Assembly: GCA_030679035.1 (NCBI GenBank)
Contig: JAUXTH010000044.1
Location: 1 to 39,576 of the forward strand
Direction of reading: 5' to 3'
Source of the DNA: Methylobacter sp.
GTDB taxonomy: Bacteria; Pseudomonadota; Gammaproteobacteria; Methylococcales; Methylomonadaceae
Length of the DNA: 39,576 nucleotides
Under the pieces are notes generated by a model. That model was given only the letters and a program-made list of their open reading frames with translations, was not told the origin of the DNA and searched no databases. Both the position numbers and the translations under genes were made by a program. This document shows positions 16,920-26,563 of this stretch, piece after piece (positions within the stretch are counted from its first letter, which is position 1; every line of letters starts with the position of its first letter).

Positions 16920-18197
16920 ATGAAAATCCTCATCGTCGGCAGCGGCGGCCGTGAACACGCCCTCGCCTGGAAAGCCAAGCAATCACCCAAAGTCGAGAAA
17001 GTGTTTGTCGCGCCCGGTAATGCCGGTACCGCGCTGGAACCGTCTGTTGAAAACGTCGCCATTGCCGTTGACGATATTGCCGCGCTGCTGGCATTCGCCC
17101 AGAAAGAAGCGATAGACCTGACCATCATCGGCCCCGAAGTGCCTCTGGTTTTGGGCATCGTTGATCGTTTTAAGGAAGCGGGTTTGAAGTGCTTCGGCCC
17201 GACCGCGAAAGCCGCGCAACTGGAAGGCTCAAAGACTTTTTGCAAAGACTTCATGATCCGCCACCACATCCCGACCGCCGCTTTCAAATCCTTTACCGAC
17301 CAACAACAAGCCATAGCCTACATCAAGCAGCAAGGCGCGCCTATCGTGGTCAAGGCCGACGGCTTGGCGGCAGGCAAAGGCGTGATCGTCGCCCAAACCG
17401 AACAGGAAGCAATAGCCGCCGTCGAAGACATGCTGTCCGGCAACGTATTCGGCGAAGCCGGTAATCGCGTCGTGATCGAAGAGTTTTTAACCGGCGAAGA
17501 AGCCAGCTTCATCGTCATCGCCGACGGCAAACACGCCTTGCCGATGGCTACATCCCAGGATCATAAAGCCCGCGACAATGGCGACCAAGGCCCCAACACC
17601 GGCGGCATGGGTGCGTATTCCCCGGCTCCCGTCGTCACCCCGGAAATCCACGACAAAGTCATGCGCGATGTGATCGAGCCGACCTTGAAAGGCATGGCAG
17701 AAGACGGCCTACCGTATACCGGCTTTCTGTACGCCGGTTTGATGATTAGCGCCGATGGCACGATTAAAGTGCTCGAATACAACTGCCGCTTCGGCGACCC
17801 TGAAACCCAGCCGATCATGATGCGTTTGAATAGCGATCTGGTAGAGCTAATCGAGGCAGCGCTGGCCGGCAATCTCGACAAAACCAGCAGCGACTGGGAC
17901 GAACGCGCCGCATTAGCCGTGGTTTTAGCAGCTGGCGGCTATCCCGATGCCTATCAAAGCGGCTCGGTCATTTCCGGCTTGCCTAGCGAGGAACACAAAG
18001 ACAGCAAAGTGTTTCATGCCGCCACCAAACAAGTCGGCAACGAGCTGGTCACGGCAGGCGGACGGGTTTTATGCGCCTGCGCTTTAGGCCATGATATTAA
18101 GGAAGCCCAAAGCAAAGCCTATGCGCTGGCTAACGGCATCCATTGGGATAATGTCTATTACCGTACCGATATTGGTTTTAAGGCTATAAAAGGGTAA
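16920..18197 (+). CDS. purD: Phosphoribosylamine-glycine ligase
   Basis: ATP-dependent joining of glycine to phosphoribosylamine in purine synthesis. 425 residues, normal length. It starts MKILIVGSGGREHALAWK. The ATP-grasp region has IVVKADGLAAGKGVIVA, the family signature RDNGDQGPNTGGMGAYSPAP, and VLEYNCRFGDPETQ for metal binding. The heptad hairpin lies directly upstream, and no separate ribosome binding site is seen apart from that structure. Confidence 0.97.
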   Translation: MKILIVGSGGREHALAWKAKQSPKVEKVFVAPGNAGTALEPSVENVAIAVDDIAALLAFAQKEAIDLTIIGPEVPLVLGIVDRFKEAGLKCFGPTAKAAQLEGSKTFCKDFMIRHHIPTAAFKSFTDQQQAIAYIKQQGAPIVVKADGLAAGKGVIVAQTEQEAIAAVEDMLSGNVFGEAGNRVVIEEFLTGEEASFIVIADGKHALPMATSQDHKARDNGDQGPNTGGMGAYSPAPVVTPEIHDKVMRDVIEPTLKGMAEDGLPYTGFLYAGLMISADGTIKVLEYNCRFGDPETQPIMMRLNSDLVELIEAALAGNLDKTSSDWDERAALAVVLAAGGYPDAYQSGSVISGLPSEEHKDSKVFHAATKQVGNELVTAGGRVLCACALGHDIKEAQSKAYALANGIHWDNVYYRTDIGFKAIKG

Positions 18198-18214
18198 ACC
18201 GAACTCGACCCCGG

Positions 18215-18541
18215 TTAAGTAAGCGAATACTCGATAGATGACAAAATATTTTTAATGTTCTGTGCGGAGTTGAAAACATACAGTATTTCAACGACATCGT
18301 TTCTTACCCTATAAAAACTCATATAATTTTTATAGGGCAAACTTCTTATCTCGATTTTTGTTTCAATTTCTTCATAAACTTTACCGGCCAACGGAAAAAC
18401 TGAAAGGGTTTGACTTAGCGATTCTACAATTTCCTCGATAAATGTTTCCGCTCTCGCCGGGTTATCCAAGGCTATGTATTCGGCGATGTTAAGCAAGCCT
18501 TCATTGGCGGTTTCAGTGAATACGATTTTGTGAGTTTTCAT
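18215..18541 (-). CDS. ParE/RelE-superfamily toxin
   Basis: 108 residues with the ParE-like layout: KIVFTETANEGLLNIAEYIALDNPARAETFIEEIVESLSQ, then PLAGKVYEEIETKIEIRSLPYKNYMSFYRVRNDVVEILYVFNSAQN. In this family the toxin acts on DNA gyrase (ParE) or on ribosome-bound mRNA (RelE); the target here cannot be told from sequence. It lies 8 nt downstream of a Phd/YefM-like antitoxin in the same direction, forming a complete toxin-antitoxin pair. Confidence 0.85.
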   Translation of the reverse strand: MKTHKIVFTETANEGLLNIAEYIALDNPARAETFIEEIVESLSQTLSVFPLAGKVYEEIETKIEIRSLPYKNYMSFYRVRNDVVEILYVFNSAQNIKNILSSIEYSLT

Positions 18542-18549
18542 TGAAGAAA

Positions 18550-18837
18550 CTAATTAGCTGCTAATCTAGCTCTTAATTTTGTCTTCAATCCGTTTATATG
18601 GTCTTGGCTGCATTCAGTTACACGACCCGCTTCAGCATCGGCAATTCCCGAAAGAATTCCAGCATGGATGTCTTTTTTGAAGGCCTCGCTTACTTGAATC
18701 AACGCTTCAACATCATGCATTGAAAAAAATATTCCGATAGGGCAGTCTTTTTCGGTAATCATTACCGGCTCTCTTTGTGCCGAATCCAAAAAACTGCCGA
18801 ATGCATTTTTTGCCTCTTTAGCCGAGATGGTTTTCAT
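18550..18837 (-). CDS. Phd/YefM-type antitoxin
   Basis: The N-terminal MKTISAKEAKNAFGSFLDSAQREPVMITEKDCPIGIFFSMHDVEAL is the Phd/YefM DNA-binding fold; the acidic, helical C-terminal part would wrap the toxin. AGGA lies 3 nt before an ATG at 18843 and 9 nt before a second ATG at 18837; the second has the usual spacing and the family-like start MKTISAKEA, so it is preferred. As is usual for the family, it should bind its own promoter alone and with the toxin. Confidence 0.85.
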   Translation of the reverse strand: MKTISAKEAKNAFGSFLDSAQREPVMITEKDCPIGIFFSMHDVEALIQVSEAFKKDIHAGILSGIADAEAGRVTECSQDHINGLKTKLRARLAAN

Positions 18838-19077
18838 GTTCATAGTTCCTATGGATAAGAATTACATGCCAGCCATTATAGCCATTTTGTAGAAAAATCA
18901 AGCGGACTTTATGTGGGATGCCTTTGCTTTTGGATAAAGCCGTACTTTTAATCATACCCCGATACATTCGTTCAATTCTTCGTGCTTTAGTAATTCGTAA
19001 GATGGTTTCACGTCAGCAAACCGTCATAAACGACGGAGCAAATGGAGTTGATTGTTTCAAACGTAACAAAGAGAGAA

Positions 19078-19320
19078 TCAATGAAAAAGGCGTGTCAGCA
19101 TCTCATCTCGCGTAAGCTTGAAGTGCGATTCGATGTCACTAAAGATCGCTGCCAATGTACCGATTTTCAGAGGATTATGCGCGGGGATGGTGATGTGATG
19201 TTCGCCGTTCTCAAAGGTTGTCAGGCGTATATGGCTACCGGTTTGGCGGGTAATATGGTATCCGAGTTTGGCAAGCGCTTTTGCAAGCTTGATTCCGTCG
19301 ATGTCGCGGGGAAGTTTCAA
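19078..19320 (-). CDS. hicA: HicA-type mRNA interferase toxin
   Basis: 80 residues with the HicA dsRNA-binding-like fold: DIDGIKLAKALAKLGYHITRQTGSHIRLTT with the catalytic His at residue 30, then HHITIPAHNPLKIGTLAAIFSDIESHFKLTRDEM. The family cleaves mRNA when free of antitoxin. Its ATG overlaps the end of the upstream hicB-like gene by 4 nt (ATGA), so the two are translationally coupled, antitoxin first. Confidence 0.88.
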   Translation of the reverse strand: MKLPRDIDGIKLAKALAKLGYHITRQTGSHIRLTTFENGEHHITIPAHNPLKIGTLAAIFSDIESHFKLTRDEMLTRLFH

Positions 19321-19523
19321 ACTGCGATGACTTCTTCGTGAACAAAATGCAGACGGATCATCTTCGGCTTTTTGTCTTCATCGAAATGGCAGCGAACTGC
19401 GTCCTGAACGTTGGCGTGAAGCTCTTTAAGATTGTCCGCGTCAGTGTAAATCGACTCGCCAAGCGCCTTGGCCGTATAACCGCCTTCCGGGGCGTCTTCT
19501 ACAATAAAGAAAATTTCGTTCAT
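19317..19523 (-). CDS. HicB-like antitoxin (short form)
   Basis: 68 residues (MNEIFFIVEDAPEGGYTAKALGESIYTDADNLKELHANVQDAVRCHFDEDKKPKMIRLHFVHEEVIAV), the RNase-H-like partial fold of HicB without a C-terminal DNA-binding domain. Short forms of this kind are often mislabelled as oxoisovalerate dehydrogenase in databases. The open frame extends to 19616, but GGAG seven bases before the ATG at 19523 fixes the start. Without a DNA-binding domain, self-repression would need another factor. Confidence 0.82.
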   Translation of the reverse strand: MNEIFFIVEDAPEGGYTAKALGESIYTDADNLKELHANVQDAVRCHFDEDKKPKMIRLHFVHEEVIAV

Positions 19524-19612
19524 ATTTGCTCCTTTGTCTGCTGAGGATACTAACAAAGTATCGGTAATCATGCAAAAACCACTAAGACTCGAAATTTTAT
19601 TCTCGTGGTGAA

Positions 19613-20197
19613 TCAATCCGCCTTAATCTTCCGAAACGTCAAATTGATCCGTGGCGTTTTCAACTTCTTCGTTTTTGGCACCGAGTGTATCCAGTGGTGT
19701 TGCAAGGTTCCGGCCATCACCAGCAAATCGCCGTGACCTAAAACTATATCCAGTTTGTCTTTGTGTGTTTTATGATGCAGCTTGAACAAGCGCTCGTCGC
19801 CCAGGCTCAATGACGCAATCACCGGATTTCGCCCCAGCTCTTTTTCATCATCGGCATGGCAGCCCATAGAGTCGTTGCCGTCACGGTACAAATTAGCCAA
19901 TACGCTGTTAAAGCTGCATTGGCATTGCTGCTCCACCTTCTCCCTAATTGCCTGTAACACAGGAGTCCACGGCATCGGCTGGTGATTAACGCCCGAATAA
20001 CGATACCAAGCCTCGGGATCGCCGTACCAGCACATCAGTCGGGGCACTTTAACCCACCTGCCGTAGATAAAAATGGCCTCGTCCTGCCAGTCCAGATCGG
20101 CTAACAACTGCCCAAACAGCAGGTCGGACTCGGGTTGCTGGTAAAACTGTTTGATTAGATAAAGTTCGCCGTCAAAAGGGACTAAGTTGGGTGTCAT
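19613..20197 (-). CDS. alkB: AlkB-like 2-oxoglutarate/Fe(II) dioxygenase
   Basis: Likely an oxidative DNA/RNA dealkylation repair enzyme. 194 residues. Iron ligands are H114 and D116 (MGCHADDEKELG) and H171 (HHWIHSVPK). The 2-oxoglutarate-binding arginines are R183 and R189 in PRINLTFR. The substrate-side RLMCWYGD and NLYRDGNDSMG motifs resemble the ALKBH2/3 type more than E. coli AlkB. The ATG at 20197 shares its A with the stop of the aminopeptidase gene (TGATG); a TTG one codon earlier is less likely. It is the last gene of the msrB-apeB-alkB operon. Confidence 0.9.
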   Translation of the reverse strand: MTPNLVPFDGELYLIKQFYQQPESDLLFGQLLADLDWQDEAIFIYGRWVKVPRLMCWYGDPEAWYRYSGVNHQPMPWTPVLQAIREKVEQQCQCSFNSVLANLYRDGNDSMGCHADDEKELGRNPVIASLSLGDERLFKLHHKTHKDKLDIVLGHGDLLVMAGTLQHHWIHSVPKTKKLKTPRINLTFRKIKAD

Positions 20198-21507
20198 CAA
20201 TGCGCAGCAAAAAACCGTTTCATCACCCTGATCATGTAATCATGATCCAGCACCCCGGCGCTTTCCCTGATGCTGTGCATCGCCCACATCGGGTTACCGA
20301 CATCGATTGAGCGGATGCCCAGTTTGGCGGAGGTGATCGGCCCGATGGTGCTGCCGCAAGGCATATCGCAGCGGTGCGAATATTTCTGGTACGGCACGTC
20401 GGCCTGTTCGCACCAGTCGGCGAACATCGCCGCCGAGACGCTTTCGGAGCTGTAGTTATGATTGGCGTTGACCTTAATCACCGGGCCTTTGTTGACGATG
20501 ACTTTATGATCGGGATCGTAGGCATTGGGGAAATTTGGCTGATAGGCATGCGCCATGTCCGCGCTGATCATGAAGCTTTTCGCCAGCGCCCTGGCATAAT
20601 CTTCGCTGCCGATTGCTGTCGCCGAAGCGATGCGGCCAAGCACATCAGGCAGAAAACTGCCATCAGCGCCTTTGTTGCTTTCGCTGCCGATTTCTTCATG
20701 GTCGAACAACGCGCACACCCGCGTGGCGTCCGACTGTAAATTGGTGTTATCCAGTAGCGCCTGCAATGCGGCATGACAGGATGCCAGATTATCCAGTTGG
20801 CTGTTTGCATAAAACTCGCTTTCGCCCCCCCAGAAAGCGCCTTTTTGCGTGTCGTACACAGCCAAATCCCAGGATAAAATACGCGTAGCGGCGATGCCGG
20901 TTTGCTGTTGCAGCAACGCGGAAAAATAGGCTGGCGGCAGTTGTTCTTCGGTCGCTGCCGACAATATCAACGGCAATTCGGTCTGTTTTTGCAGCTTTAG
21001 GCCTTCTTCATTAACCGTCCGATTCATGTGAATGGCCAGATTAGGCAAGCGCAGCAGCGGTTGGTCGAATTTGACCAGCATGCTGGCTATTTCGTCCTGA
21101 TCGTTTTTATAAGCGATCCGTCCGGCAAGGCTCAAATCCCTGTCGGTAAAAGTCGCCAAGATAGGCCCGCCGTAAACTTCGACGCCCAGCCTTACCAAGC
21201 CGTCCGCGCTGCTGGCGGCATTCGGCTTGATTCTCAAGCCGGGCGAATCGGTATGCGCGCCGATAATTTTAAACCCGGTTTCAGCCAGCGCTTTTTGCCC
21301 CTGTACAAACAGGATCATAGACGAGCCGTCGCGCACCACGTAATAACGCCCACCCGGCTGCAATGTCCACTTGGCGGTTTCGTCGAGACATTGCCACGCC
21401 GGAGTTTGCGCCGCAAGCTGGGCTTCGATGGTGCTTACGACATGCCAGGGGCTGGGGCTGGCGTCGATAAAATCCAGTAAGTTTTGAACCTGCTGCCTCG
21501 CGCTCAT
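20197..21507 (-). CDS. apeB: M18 family aminopeptidase
   Basis: A dinuclear zinc peptidase that removes N-terminal residues, often acidic ones. 436 residues. Metal-site motifs are in order: [49 protein letters not shown] and, near the end, [34 protein letters not shown]. The start [23 protein letters not shown] is typical. Its start overlaps the msrB stop by 4 nt and its stop overlaps the alkB start by 1 nt, so translation is coupled through the operon. Confidence 0.93.
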   Translation of the reverse strand: MSARQQVQNLLDFIDASPSPWHVVSTIEAQLAAQTPAWQCLDETAKWTLQPGGRYYVVRDGSSMILFVQGQKALAETGFKIIGAHTDSPGLRIKPNAASSADGLVRLGVEVYGGPILATFTDRDLSLAGRIAYKNDQDEIASMLVKFDQPLLRLPNLAIHMNRTVNEEGLKLQKQTELPLILSAATEEQLPPAYFSALLQQQTGIAATRILSWDLAVYDTQKGAFWGGESEFYANSQLDNLASCHAALQALLDNTNLQSDATRVCALFDHEEIGSESNKGADGSFLPDVLGRIASATAIGSEDYARALAKSFMISADMAHAYQPNFPNAYDPDHKVIVNKGPVIKVNANHNYSSESVSAAMFADWCEQADVPYQKYSHRCDMPCGSTIGPITSAKLGIRSIDVGNPMWAMHSIRESAGVLDHDYMIRVMKRFFAAH

Positions 21508-21902
21508 GTTCTTTCCTTCAAGTCCAATGCGGCGGAATTAATGCAGTAGCGCAAGCCTGTCGGTTGCGGACCGTCCTCAAAGACATGACCTAAATGCGCA
21601 TCGCAGGATTTACAAACCACTTCAACCCGGCGCATGCCGTGACTGCTGTCAACATGCTCTGCCACGCTGTGTTCGGACAATACATCCCAAAAACTCGGCC
21701 AGCCGGAGCCTGAATCGTATTTGGTCGCCGAATCGAACAGCGGATTGCCGCAGCATATGCAGTGATAAATGCCATCCTTTTTGCAATCGGCGTATTTGCC
21801 GGTAAACGGCGGCTCGGTAGCCTTCAGGCGGCAAATGTTAAACTGCTCGGGGGTTAATTTTTGTTGCCACTGCTCATTGTGGTCACGTTTTGTATCTGTC
21901 AT
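21504..21902 (-). CDS. msrB: Peptide-methionine (R)-S-oxide reductase
   Basis: Repairs oxidised methionine residues in proteins. 132 residues. Structural zinc is held by C48, C51, C97 and C100 (HCICCG and [12 protein letters not shown]). The catalytic C120 lies in [19 protein letters not shown] is the substrate-binding signature. It is the first gene of the reverse-strand operon and is divergent from oadG across about 155 nt. Pairing with apeB and alkB suggests a damage-repair theme: protein oxidation and nucleic acid alkylation. Confidence 0.96.
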   Translation of the reverse strand: MTDTKRDHNEQWQQKLTPEQFNICRLKATEPPFTGKYADCKKDGIYHCICCGNPLFDSATKYDSGSGWPSFWDVLSEHSVAEHVDSSHGMRRVEVVCKSCDAHLGHVFEDGPQPTGLRYCINSAALDLKERT

Positions 21903-22058
21903 ATTTTTACACCTAAAACAAACCTTTATAATGCCGAATATTGTACGCGTTCAAGGCCGCATAGCCAAAAGACCGGCTCTCTGAAAAAACATCGATTAGT
22001 TATGAATTTTGCCTATGATACAATGCAATAGTTAAAAATTTTAAATACGTGATCAGCC

Positions 22059-22292
22059 ATGACAGAACAAATGACTAGCGGAATCGAATTAATGTTTGCC
22101 GGGATGGGCATCGTGTTCCTGTTTTTGACCATGCTGGTCGTCGCTATCAACATCATGTCAGCCCTGGTGCAGCGCTTTTTTCCGGAAGTGCCGATGTCGA
22201 AATCAGTTCCCGGCATTACCACCGACATCGACAAAAGCGTGGTTGCGGCGATAACGGCCGCCGTGCATATGTACCGCAAAAAGCATAACTAA
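22059..22292 (+). CDS. oadG: Oxaloacetate decarboxylase gamma subunit
   Basis: Small membrane subunit that anchors the complex. 77 residues with one N-terminal membrane helix (ELMFAGMGIVFLFLTMLVVAINIMSALV) and a cytoplasmic tail. The tail ends VAAITAAVHMYRKKHN, the family's usual C-terminal contact with the alpha subunit. In the known complexes this subunit also carries a zinc site. First gene of oadGAB. Confidence 0.92.
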   Translation: MTEQMTSGIELMFAGMGIVFLFLTMLVVAINIMSALVQRFFPEVPMSKSVPGITTDIDKSVVAAITAAVHMYRKKHN

Positions 22293-22454
22293 CGCCCCAA
22301 AGGTCAATGATTAAATGCAATAGGACGCTGATTATTATGATTAAATAAGATTTTTTGAATTATCAGCGTTTATCATATTCATCTGCGTCATCTGCGTTCT
22401 ATTTTTCGAACTGCCAAATAATTACAAATTAAGGTTTCAGGAGAAACAACAAGC
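22293..22454. repeat. Dispersed-type repeat in the oadG-oadA gap
   Basis: The gap contains an inverted pair ACGCTGAT (22324-22331) / ATCAGCGT (22355-22362 region) around an AT-rich stretch. It is followed by CATCTGCGTCATCTGCGTTC, text seen as an intergenic repeat in many bacterial genomes. AGGAG at about 22439 is the oadA ribosome binding site. No gene. Confidence 0.45.
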
Positions 22455-24257
22455 ATGTCCACTGTTAAAAAGCAGCCCTTAGGTATCACCGAAGTCGTTC
22501 TGCGTGATGCCCATCAATCCATTTTGGCAACCCGGTTGCGCATTGAAGACATGCTGCCGATTTGCGAAAAGCTCGACCGGATCGGTTACTGGTCTATCGA
22601 GTCTTGGGGCGGCGCGACCTTTGATGCCTGTATCCGCTATTTAGGCGAAGACCCTTGGGAAAGACTGCGCCTGCTGAAAGCCGCGATGCCCAACACGCCC
22701 CAACAAATGCTGTTTCGCGGCCAGAATATCTTAGGCTACCGGCATTATGCCGATGATGTGGTGGACAAATTCGTTGAGCGTTGCGTGATCAACGGTATCG
22801 ACGTATTCCGAATCTTCGATGCGATGAATGACATGCGCAACATCGAGCATGCGATCAAAGCCGTACTCCGCACCGACGCCCATGCGCAGGGCACCATCTC
22901 CTTTACCACCAGCCCCGTGCACACCATGGATTTATGGGTGGATCTGGGCAAGCAGATTGAAGACATGGGCGCGCATTCGATTTGCATCAAAGACATGGCC
23001 GGATTGCTGAAACCTTACGACGCGTTTGAACTGGTCAAACGCCTGAAAAAAAGCACCAAAATTCCGGTTCATTTGCATTGCCATGCAACTACCGGCTTGA
23101 GTGTCGCCAGCATCCTCAAGGCCGTCGAAGCGGGCGTGGACAATGTCGATACCGCCATTTCATCGCTGAGCATGACTTACGGACACAGCCCCACCGAGGC
23201 CATCGTCGCCAGCCTGGAAGGCACCGGACGCGATACCGGTCTGGACCTGGTCGAACTGGAACACATCGCCACCTATTTCCGGGACATCCGTAAAAAATAT
23301 GCGCAATACGAAGGCAGCCTGAAAGGCGTCGACAGCCGCATCCTGATTTCCCAAGTGCCGGGCGGCATGCTGACCAATATGGAAAGCCAGCTGAAAGAAC
23401 AGGGCGCCGCCGACAAGTTCGACGAGGTCATGCTGGAAATTCCCCGTGTCCGCGAAGACCTGGGCTTTATTCCGTTGGTTACGCCGACATCGCAAATCGT
23501 CGGTACCCAGGCCGTGATCAATGTGATGAACGGCGAACGCTACAAGAACATCACCAAGGAAACCGCCGGAGTTCTAAAAGGCGAATACGGAGCAACGCCC
23601 GCGCCGGTCAACAAGGCCCTGCAAGACAAAGTGCTGGACGGTGCAGAGGCGATTACCTGTCGCCCGGCCGACCTGATTGCACCGGAAATGGACAAGCTGA
23701 TTGCCGAAGTGCGGGAGAAAGCCCAAGCCGAAGGCATAACCCTTGCCGCCAATATCGAAGAAGATGCTTTAATCAACGGTTTATTTGCGCAAGTCGGCTG
23801 GAAGTTCCTGGCTAACCGGGGTAATCCGGCCGCCTTTGAAGCCGCGCCGGATGCGCAAGCCTCTGCTGCCAGTGCATCTCAAGCAAGCTCCGCCACTTCC
23901 GACAACACAAGCACCCAACCACAGACGGAAACTTATACTGTGAACGTCGACGGCAGGAATTTCAGTGTCATTGTCGGCGCCAACAACGCAGCCCTGACCA
24001 TTCAGCCTGCCGCCAGCGCAACCCATGCCGCGCTGATCGCCAGCAGCGGCGCGGTCGTTGAATCTCCGATGGCCGGTAATATTCTGAAAGTCCTGGTCGA
24101 CGTGGGCAGCATCGTTGCCGAAGGCGATGTTGTGGTCATCATGGAAGCGATGAAAATGGAAACCGAAGTGCGTTCCAAAACGGCAGGCATCGTCAGCGCG
24201 GTCAATATCAAGGAAGGCAGCGCCGTTGCCGGTGGCGATGTGTTGATCTCCTTATAA
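22455..24257 (+). CDS. oadA: Oxaloacetate decarboxylase alpha subunit
   Basis: It transfers the carboxyl group of oxaloacetate to biotin, giving pyruvate. 600 residues. The carboxyltransferase TIM barrel starts [26 protein letters not shown] (metal and substrate site) and includes [35 protein letters not shown] and [13 protein letters not shown] conserved carboxylase domain follows, then an Ala/Ser-rich linker (about 475-505). The C-terminal biotinyl domain has K567 in [12 protein letters not shown]. It works with OadB, which couples carboxybiotin decarboxylation to sodium export. Confidence 0.95.
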   Translation: MSTVKKQPLGITEVVLRDAHQSILATRLRIEDMLPICEKLDRIGYWSIESWGGATFDACIRYLGEDPWERLRLLKAAMPNTPQQMLFRGQNILGYRHYADDVVDKFVERCVINGIDVFRIFDAMNDMRNIEHAIKAVLRTDAHAQGTISFTTSPVHTMDLWVDLGKQIEDMGAHSICIKDMAGLLKPYDAFELVKRLKKSTKIPVHLHCHATTGLSVASILKAVEAGVDNVDTAISSLSMTYGHSPTEAIVASLEGTGRDTGLDLVELEHIATYFRDIRKKYAQYEGSLKGVDSRILISQVPGGMLTNMESQLKEQGAADKFDEVMLEIPRVREDLGFIPLVTPTSQIVGTQAVINVMNGERYKNITKETAGVLKGEYGATPAPVNKALQDKVLDGAEAITCRPADLIAPEMDKLIAEVREKAQAEGITLAANIEEDALINGLFAQVGWKFLANRGNPAAFEAAPDAQASAASASQASSATSDNTSTQPQTETYTVNVDGRNFSVIVGANNAALTIQPAASATHAALIASSGAVVESPMAGNILKVLVDVGSIVAEGDVVVIMEAMKMETEVRSKTAGIVSAVNIKEGSAVAGGDVLISL

Positions 24258-24326
24258 AGTAATAAACCCACAGAGTAAAAGGGCGACCATCCGGTTGCTC
24301 TATATGATTAATTAAAGAGACATCTC

Positions 24327-25454
24327 ATGGAAAATCTCATTTCACTCTGGCATAGCACCGGCATCTACAACTTTACTGCCGGGCAGGCCTTTATGATGCT
24401 GGTCGGCTTCTTGCTGCTGTTTCTGGCTATCAAAAAAGGCTTTGAACCCTTGTTGTTGTTGCCGATAGGCTTTGGCGCGATACTCAGCAACATTCCGGTT
24501 GCAGGTATCGCCGAAGAAGGCGGTATTTTGTACTACCTGTATTACGGCATTAAAACCGGCCTGTTCCCGCTACTGATATTTATGGGCGTGGGCGCTATGA
24601 CCGATTTCGGCCCGATGCTGGCCAACCCCAAAACATTGTTGCTGGGCGCTGCGGCACAGTTCGGCATTTTCGCCTCGCTGCTGGGAGCGCTGGCGCTGAA
24701 CGCCATACCGGGATTGGAATTCAGCTTAAGGGACGCCGCCGCCATCGGCATTATCGGCGGTGCGGATGGCCCGACCGCCATTTATGTGGCCTCGAAACTG
24801 TCGCCTGACTTGTTGGGGGCCATCGCGGTCGCGGCATACTCCTACATGGCTTTAGTGCCGCTGATACAGCCGCCGATCATGCGTGCTTTGACCACCGAAG
24901 ATGAACGCAAAATCGAAATGCAGCAATTGCGCGTCGTGGGCAAGACCGAAAAAATCGTCTTCCCGTTAATGCTGCTCGTTATCTGCACCTTGCTGTTACC
25001 GTCAGCCGCGCCTTTAATCGGCATGTTCGCGCTGGGTAACCTGATGAATGCCTGCGGCGTGGTTGAACGCTTGAGTCAGACCGCGCAAAACGAACTGATC
25101 AACATCGTCACTATTTTCTTAGGCTTAGCGGTAGGTTCAAAACTCAGCGCCGACGCCTTTTTGCAAGTCAAAACACTGGGGATATTAGGCTTGGGCGCGA
25201 TTGCCTTCAGTATCGGCACAGCGGCCGGGGTGATCATGGCGAAAATCATGAATAAATTCAGCAGCACCCCGATTAATCCGCTGATCGGCGCCGCCGGTGT
25301 CTCCGCCGTGCCGATGGCGGCACGGGTGGTCAACAAACTGGGATTGGAGAGCAACCCGCATAACTTCCTGCTGATGCATGCGATGGGGCCTAATGTCGCC
25401 GGGGTGATTGGTTCTGCGGTGGCGGCGGGGATTTTATTGAGCTTGGTTAAGTAA
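24327..25454 (+). CDS. oadB: Oxaloacetate decarboxylase beta subunit (Na+ pump)
   Basis: Integral membrane subunit that decarboxylates carboxybiotin and exports sodium. 375 residues and about ten hydrophobic segments. The re-entrant region with the key Asp is [17 protein letters not shown] (D147 here). The second half has SKLSADAFL and the terminal repeat [23 protein letters not shown] ... [29 protein letters not shown] lies before the ATG. It follows oadA after 69 nt containing a small GC hairpin near 24281-24300. Confidence 0.96.
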   Translation: MENLISLWHSTGIYNFTAGQAFMMLVGFLLLFLAIKKGFEPLLLLPIGFGAILSNIPVAGIAEEGGILYYLYYGIKTGLFPLLIFMGVGAMTDFGPMLANPKTLLLGAAAQFGIFASLLGALALNAIPGLEFSLRDAAAIGIIGGADGPTAIYVASKLSPDLLGAIAVAAYSYMALVPLIQPPIMRALTTEDERKIEMQQLRVVGKTEKIVFPLMLLVICTLLLPSAAPLIGMFALGNLMNACGVVERLSQTAQNELINIVTIFLGLAVGSKLSADAFLQVKTLGILGLGAIAFSIGTAAGVIMAKIMNKFSSTPINPLIGAAGVSAVPMAARVVNKLGLESNPHNFLLMHAMGPNVAGVIGSAVAAGILLSLVK

Positions 25455-25488
25455 TCACGGCAAGAATAGCCGTTGATTTATATCGTGG

Positions 25489-25521
25489 AAAAATGAGGCA
25501 GGCGACCAAGCTGGCCGCCTC
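25489..25521 (-). terminator. Terminator between oadB and the coiled-coil gene
   Basis: A GAGGC(A)GGC / GCCGCCTC stem with a loop of about 10 nt at 25495-25521. Read on the reverse strand the hairpin is followed by ATTTTT, a good factor-independent terminator for the reverse gene ending at 25536. It can also stop oadB transcription. Confidence 0.7.
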
Positions 25522-25535
25522 GCTTTGCTGCCACT

Positions 25536-26345
25536 TTAAGCCGCTTCTGCCTTGCCCTTCCCATCCCAAAATTGTGATTTTTTTATCGCATCGACCGCAT
25601 TTTCCAATCCCTGTTCCGCTCCAGATTTTAACTGACCCACCAATCCTTTCAGCAGCACGTCTGCATTGGCGCCCAACTCCTTGCCGATAACGGGTAAAGA
25701 CCCTATTTTCTGCATGACCGGCTCTTCCACCCACACTTGAAAAATTACCTTACCCTGCGTTGGCAACGCTCGTGTTGCGACAACGATTTTGTCGTACCAC
25801 AGTTTGCCTGGATAAATGATCTCATGCTCGACAATATCCCGGCCGCTTCTTACATTACTGTCGATCAATTCTACAACTTCATTGACCAATGATCTGGCCG
25901 GCTCAACAACCGATTTTTCAAAATATCTTACCGCTTGATCGGGGCATTGATGCACCAAATTTGAAGTCGCATTAAGGTTTTCGTGAATCAGGATTTTTTT
26001 CTTGCTGATCAGATCTTTGGCTTCATAGACTATGCCCTGAATGACCTCGATCTGCTGCTGGATTTGCGCTAAAGCCGGATTGATGACTTTTTCGTCAATG
26101 CCGATGAGGATTTGATCCCTGCATTGTTGAATGGTAATTATCGCTTTTCCCAACAGTGATTGTTGGGCATATATCAGTTTCGATTCTAATTCATGAATCC
26201 TCAAATCGCGCTCAGTCAGCGATTGTTTCAGTAAAAGGATCTTTTTTTTATTTGCTTTCAGCTGTTCAGAAAGCTTAGTTACCTCCGCTTCCAGCTGAGT
26301 TAATTTAGCCAACTTGCTCGTTTTCGTGCCACTATCAGATGCCAT
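25536..26345 (-). CDS. Coiled-coil protein of unknown function
   Basis: About 269 residues, no recognised family. Residues about 10-70 are a strong coiled coil (LTQLEAEVTKLSEQLKANKKKILLLKQSLTERDLRIHELESKL). The middle is helical (LAQIQQQIEVIQGIVYEAKDLISKKKILIHENLNATSNLVHQCPDQAVRYFEKSVV). The end is Gly/Ala/Lys rich. There is no signal peptide or membrane helix. A start six codons earlier (26363) is possible. It lies downstream of the lipoprotein, DUF502 and TauE genes in the same direction, after about 218 nt with no gene. A link to the envelope is only suggested by this context. Confidence 0.65.
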   Translation of the reverse strand: MASDSGTKTSKLAKLTQLEAEVTKLSEQLKANKKKILLLKQSLTERDLRIHELESKLIYAQQSLLGKAIITIQQCRDQILIGIDEKVINPALAQIQQQIEVIQGIVYEAKDLISKKKILIHENLNATSNLVHQCPDQAVRYFEKSVVEPARSLVNEVVELIDSNVRSGRDIVEHEIIYPGKLWYDKIVVATRALPTQGKVIFQVWVEEPVMQKIGSLPVIGKELGANADVLLKGLVGQLKSGAEQGLENAVDAIKKSQFWDGKGKAEAA

Positions 26346-26563
26346 GCCCAACCCCACTCTCACGTAATTGTTTATATTTGTTATTATTTTCTACTTTCAA
26401 ACTTAATCATAAATAACAAACAAGCGTCTTAAAGTCAACAAAATAGACCTAAATTACTTGCGACAACGCCTGAACCGGCACTTTTTTATAACGATGGGCA
26501 GCACCGAGTAACAGCCTATAATTTCTGGATAGTGGAAAAACAGATCCTCTGCGCTTTTTCCGG

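Noticed and set aside
18844-19077. Possible gene remnant between the two toxin-antitoxin loci
   Set aside because: Frames are short with no recognisable protein segment on either strand.
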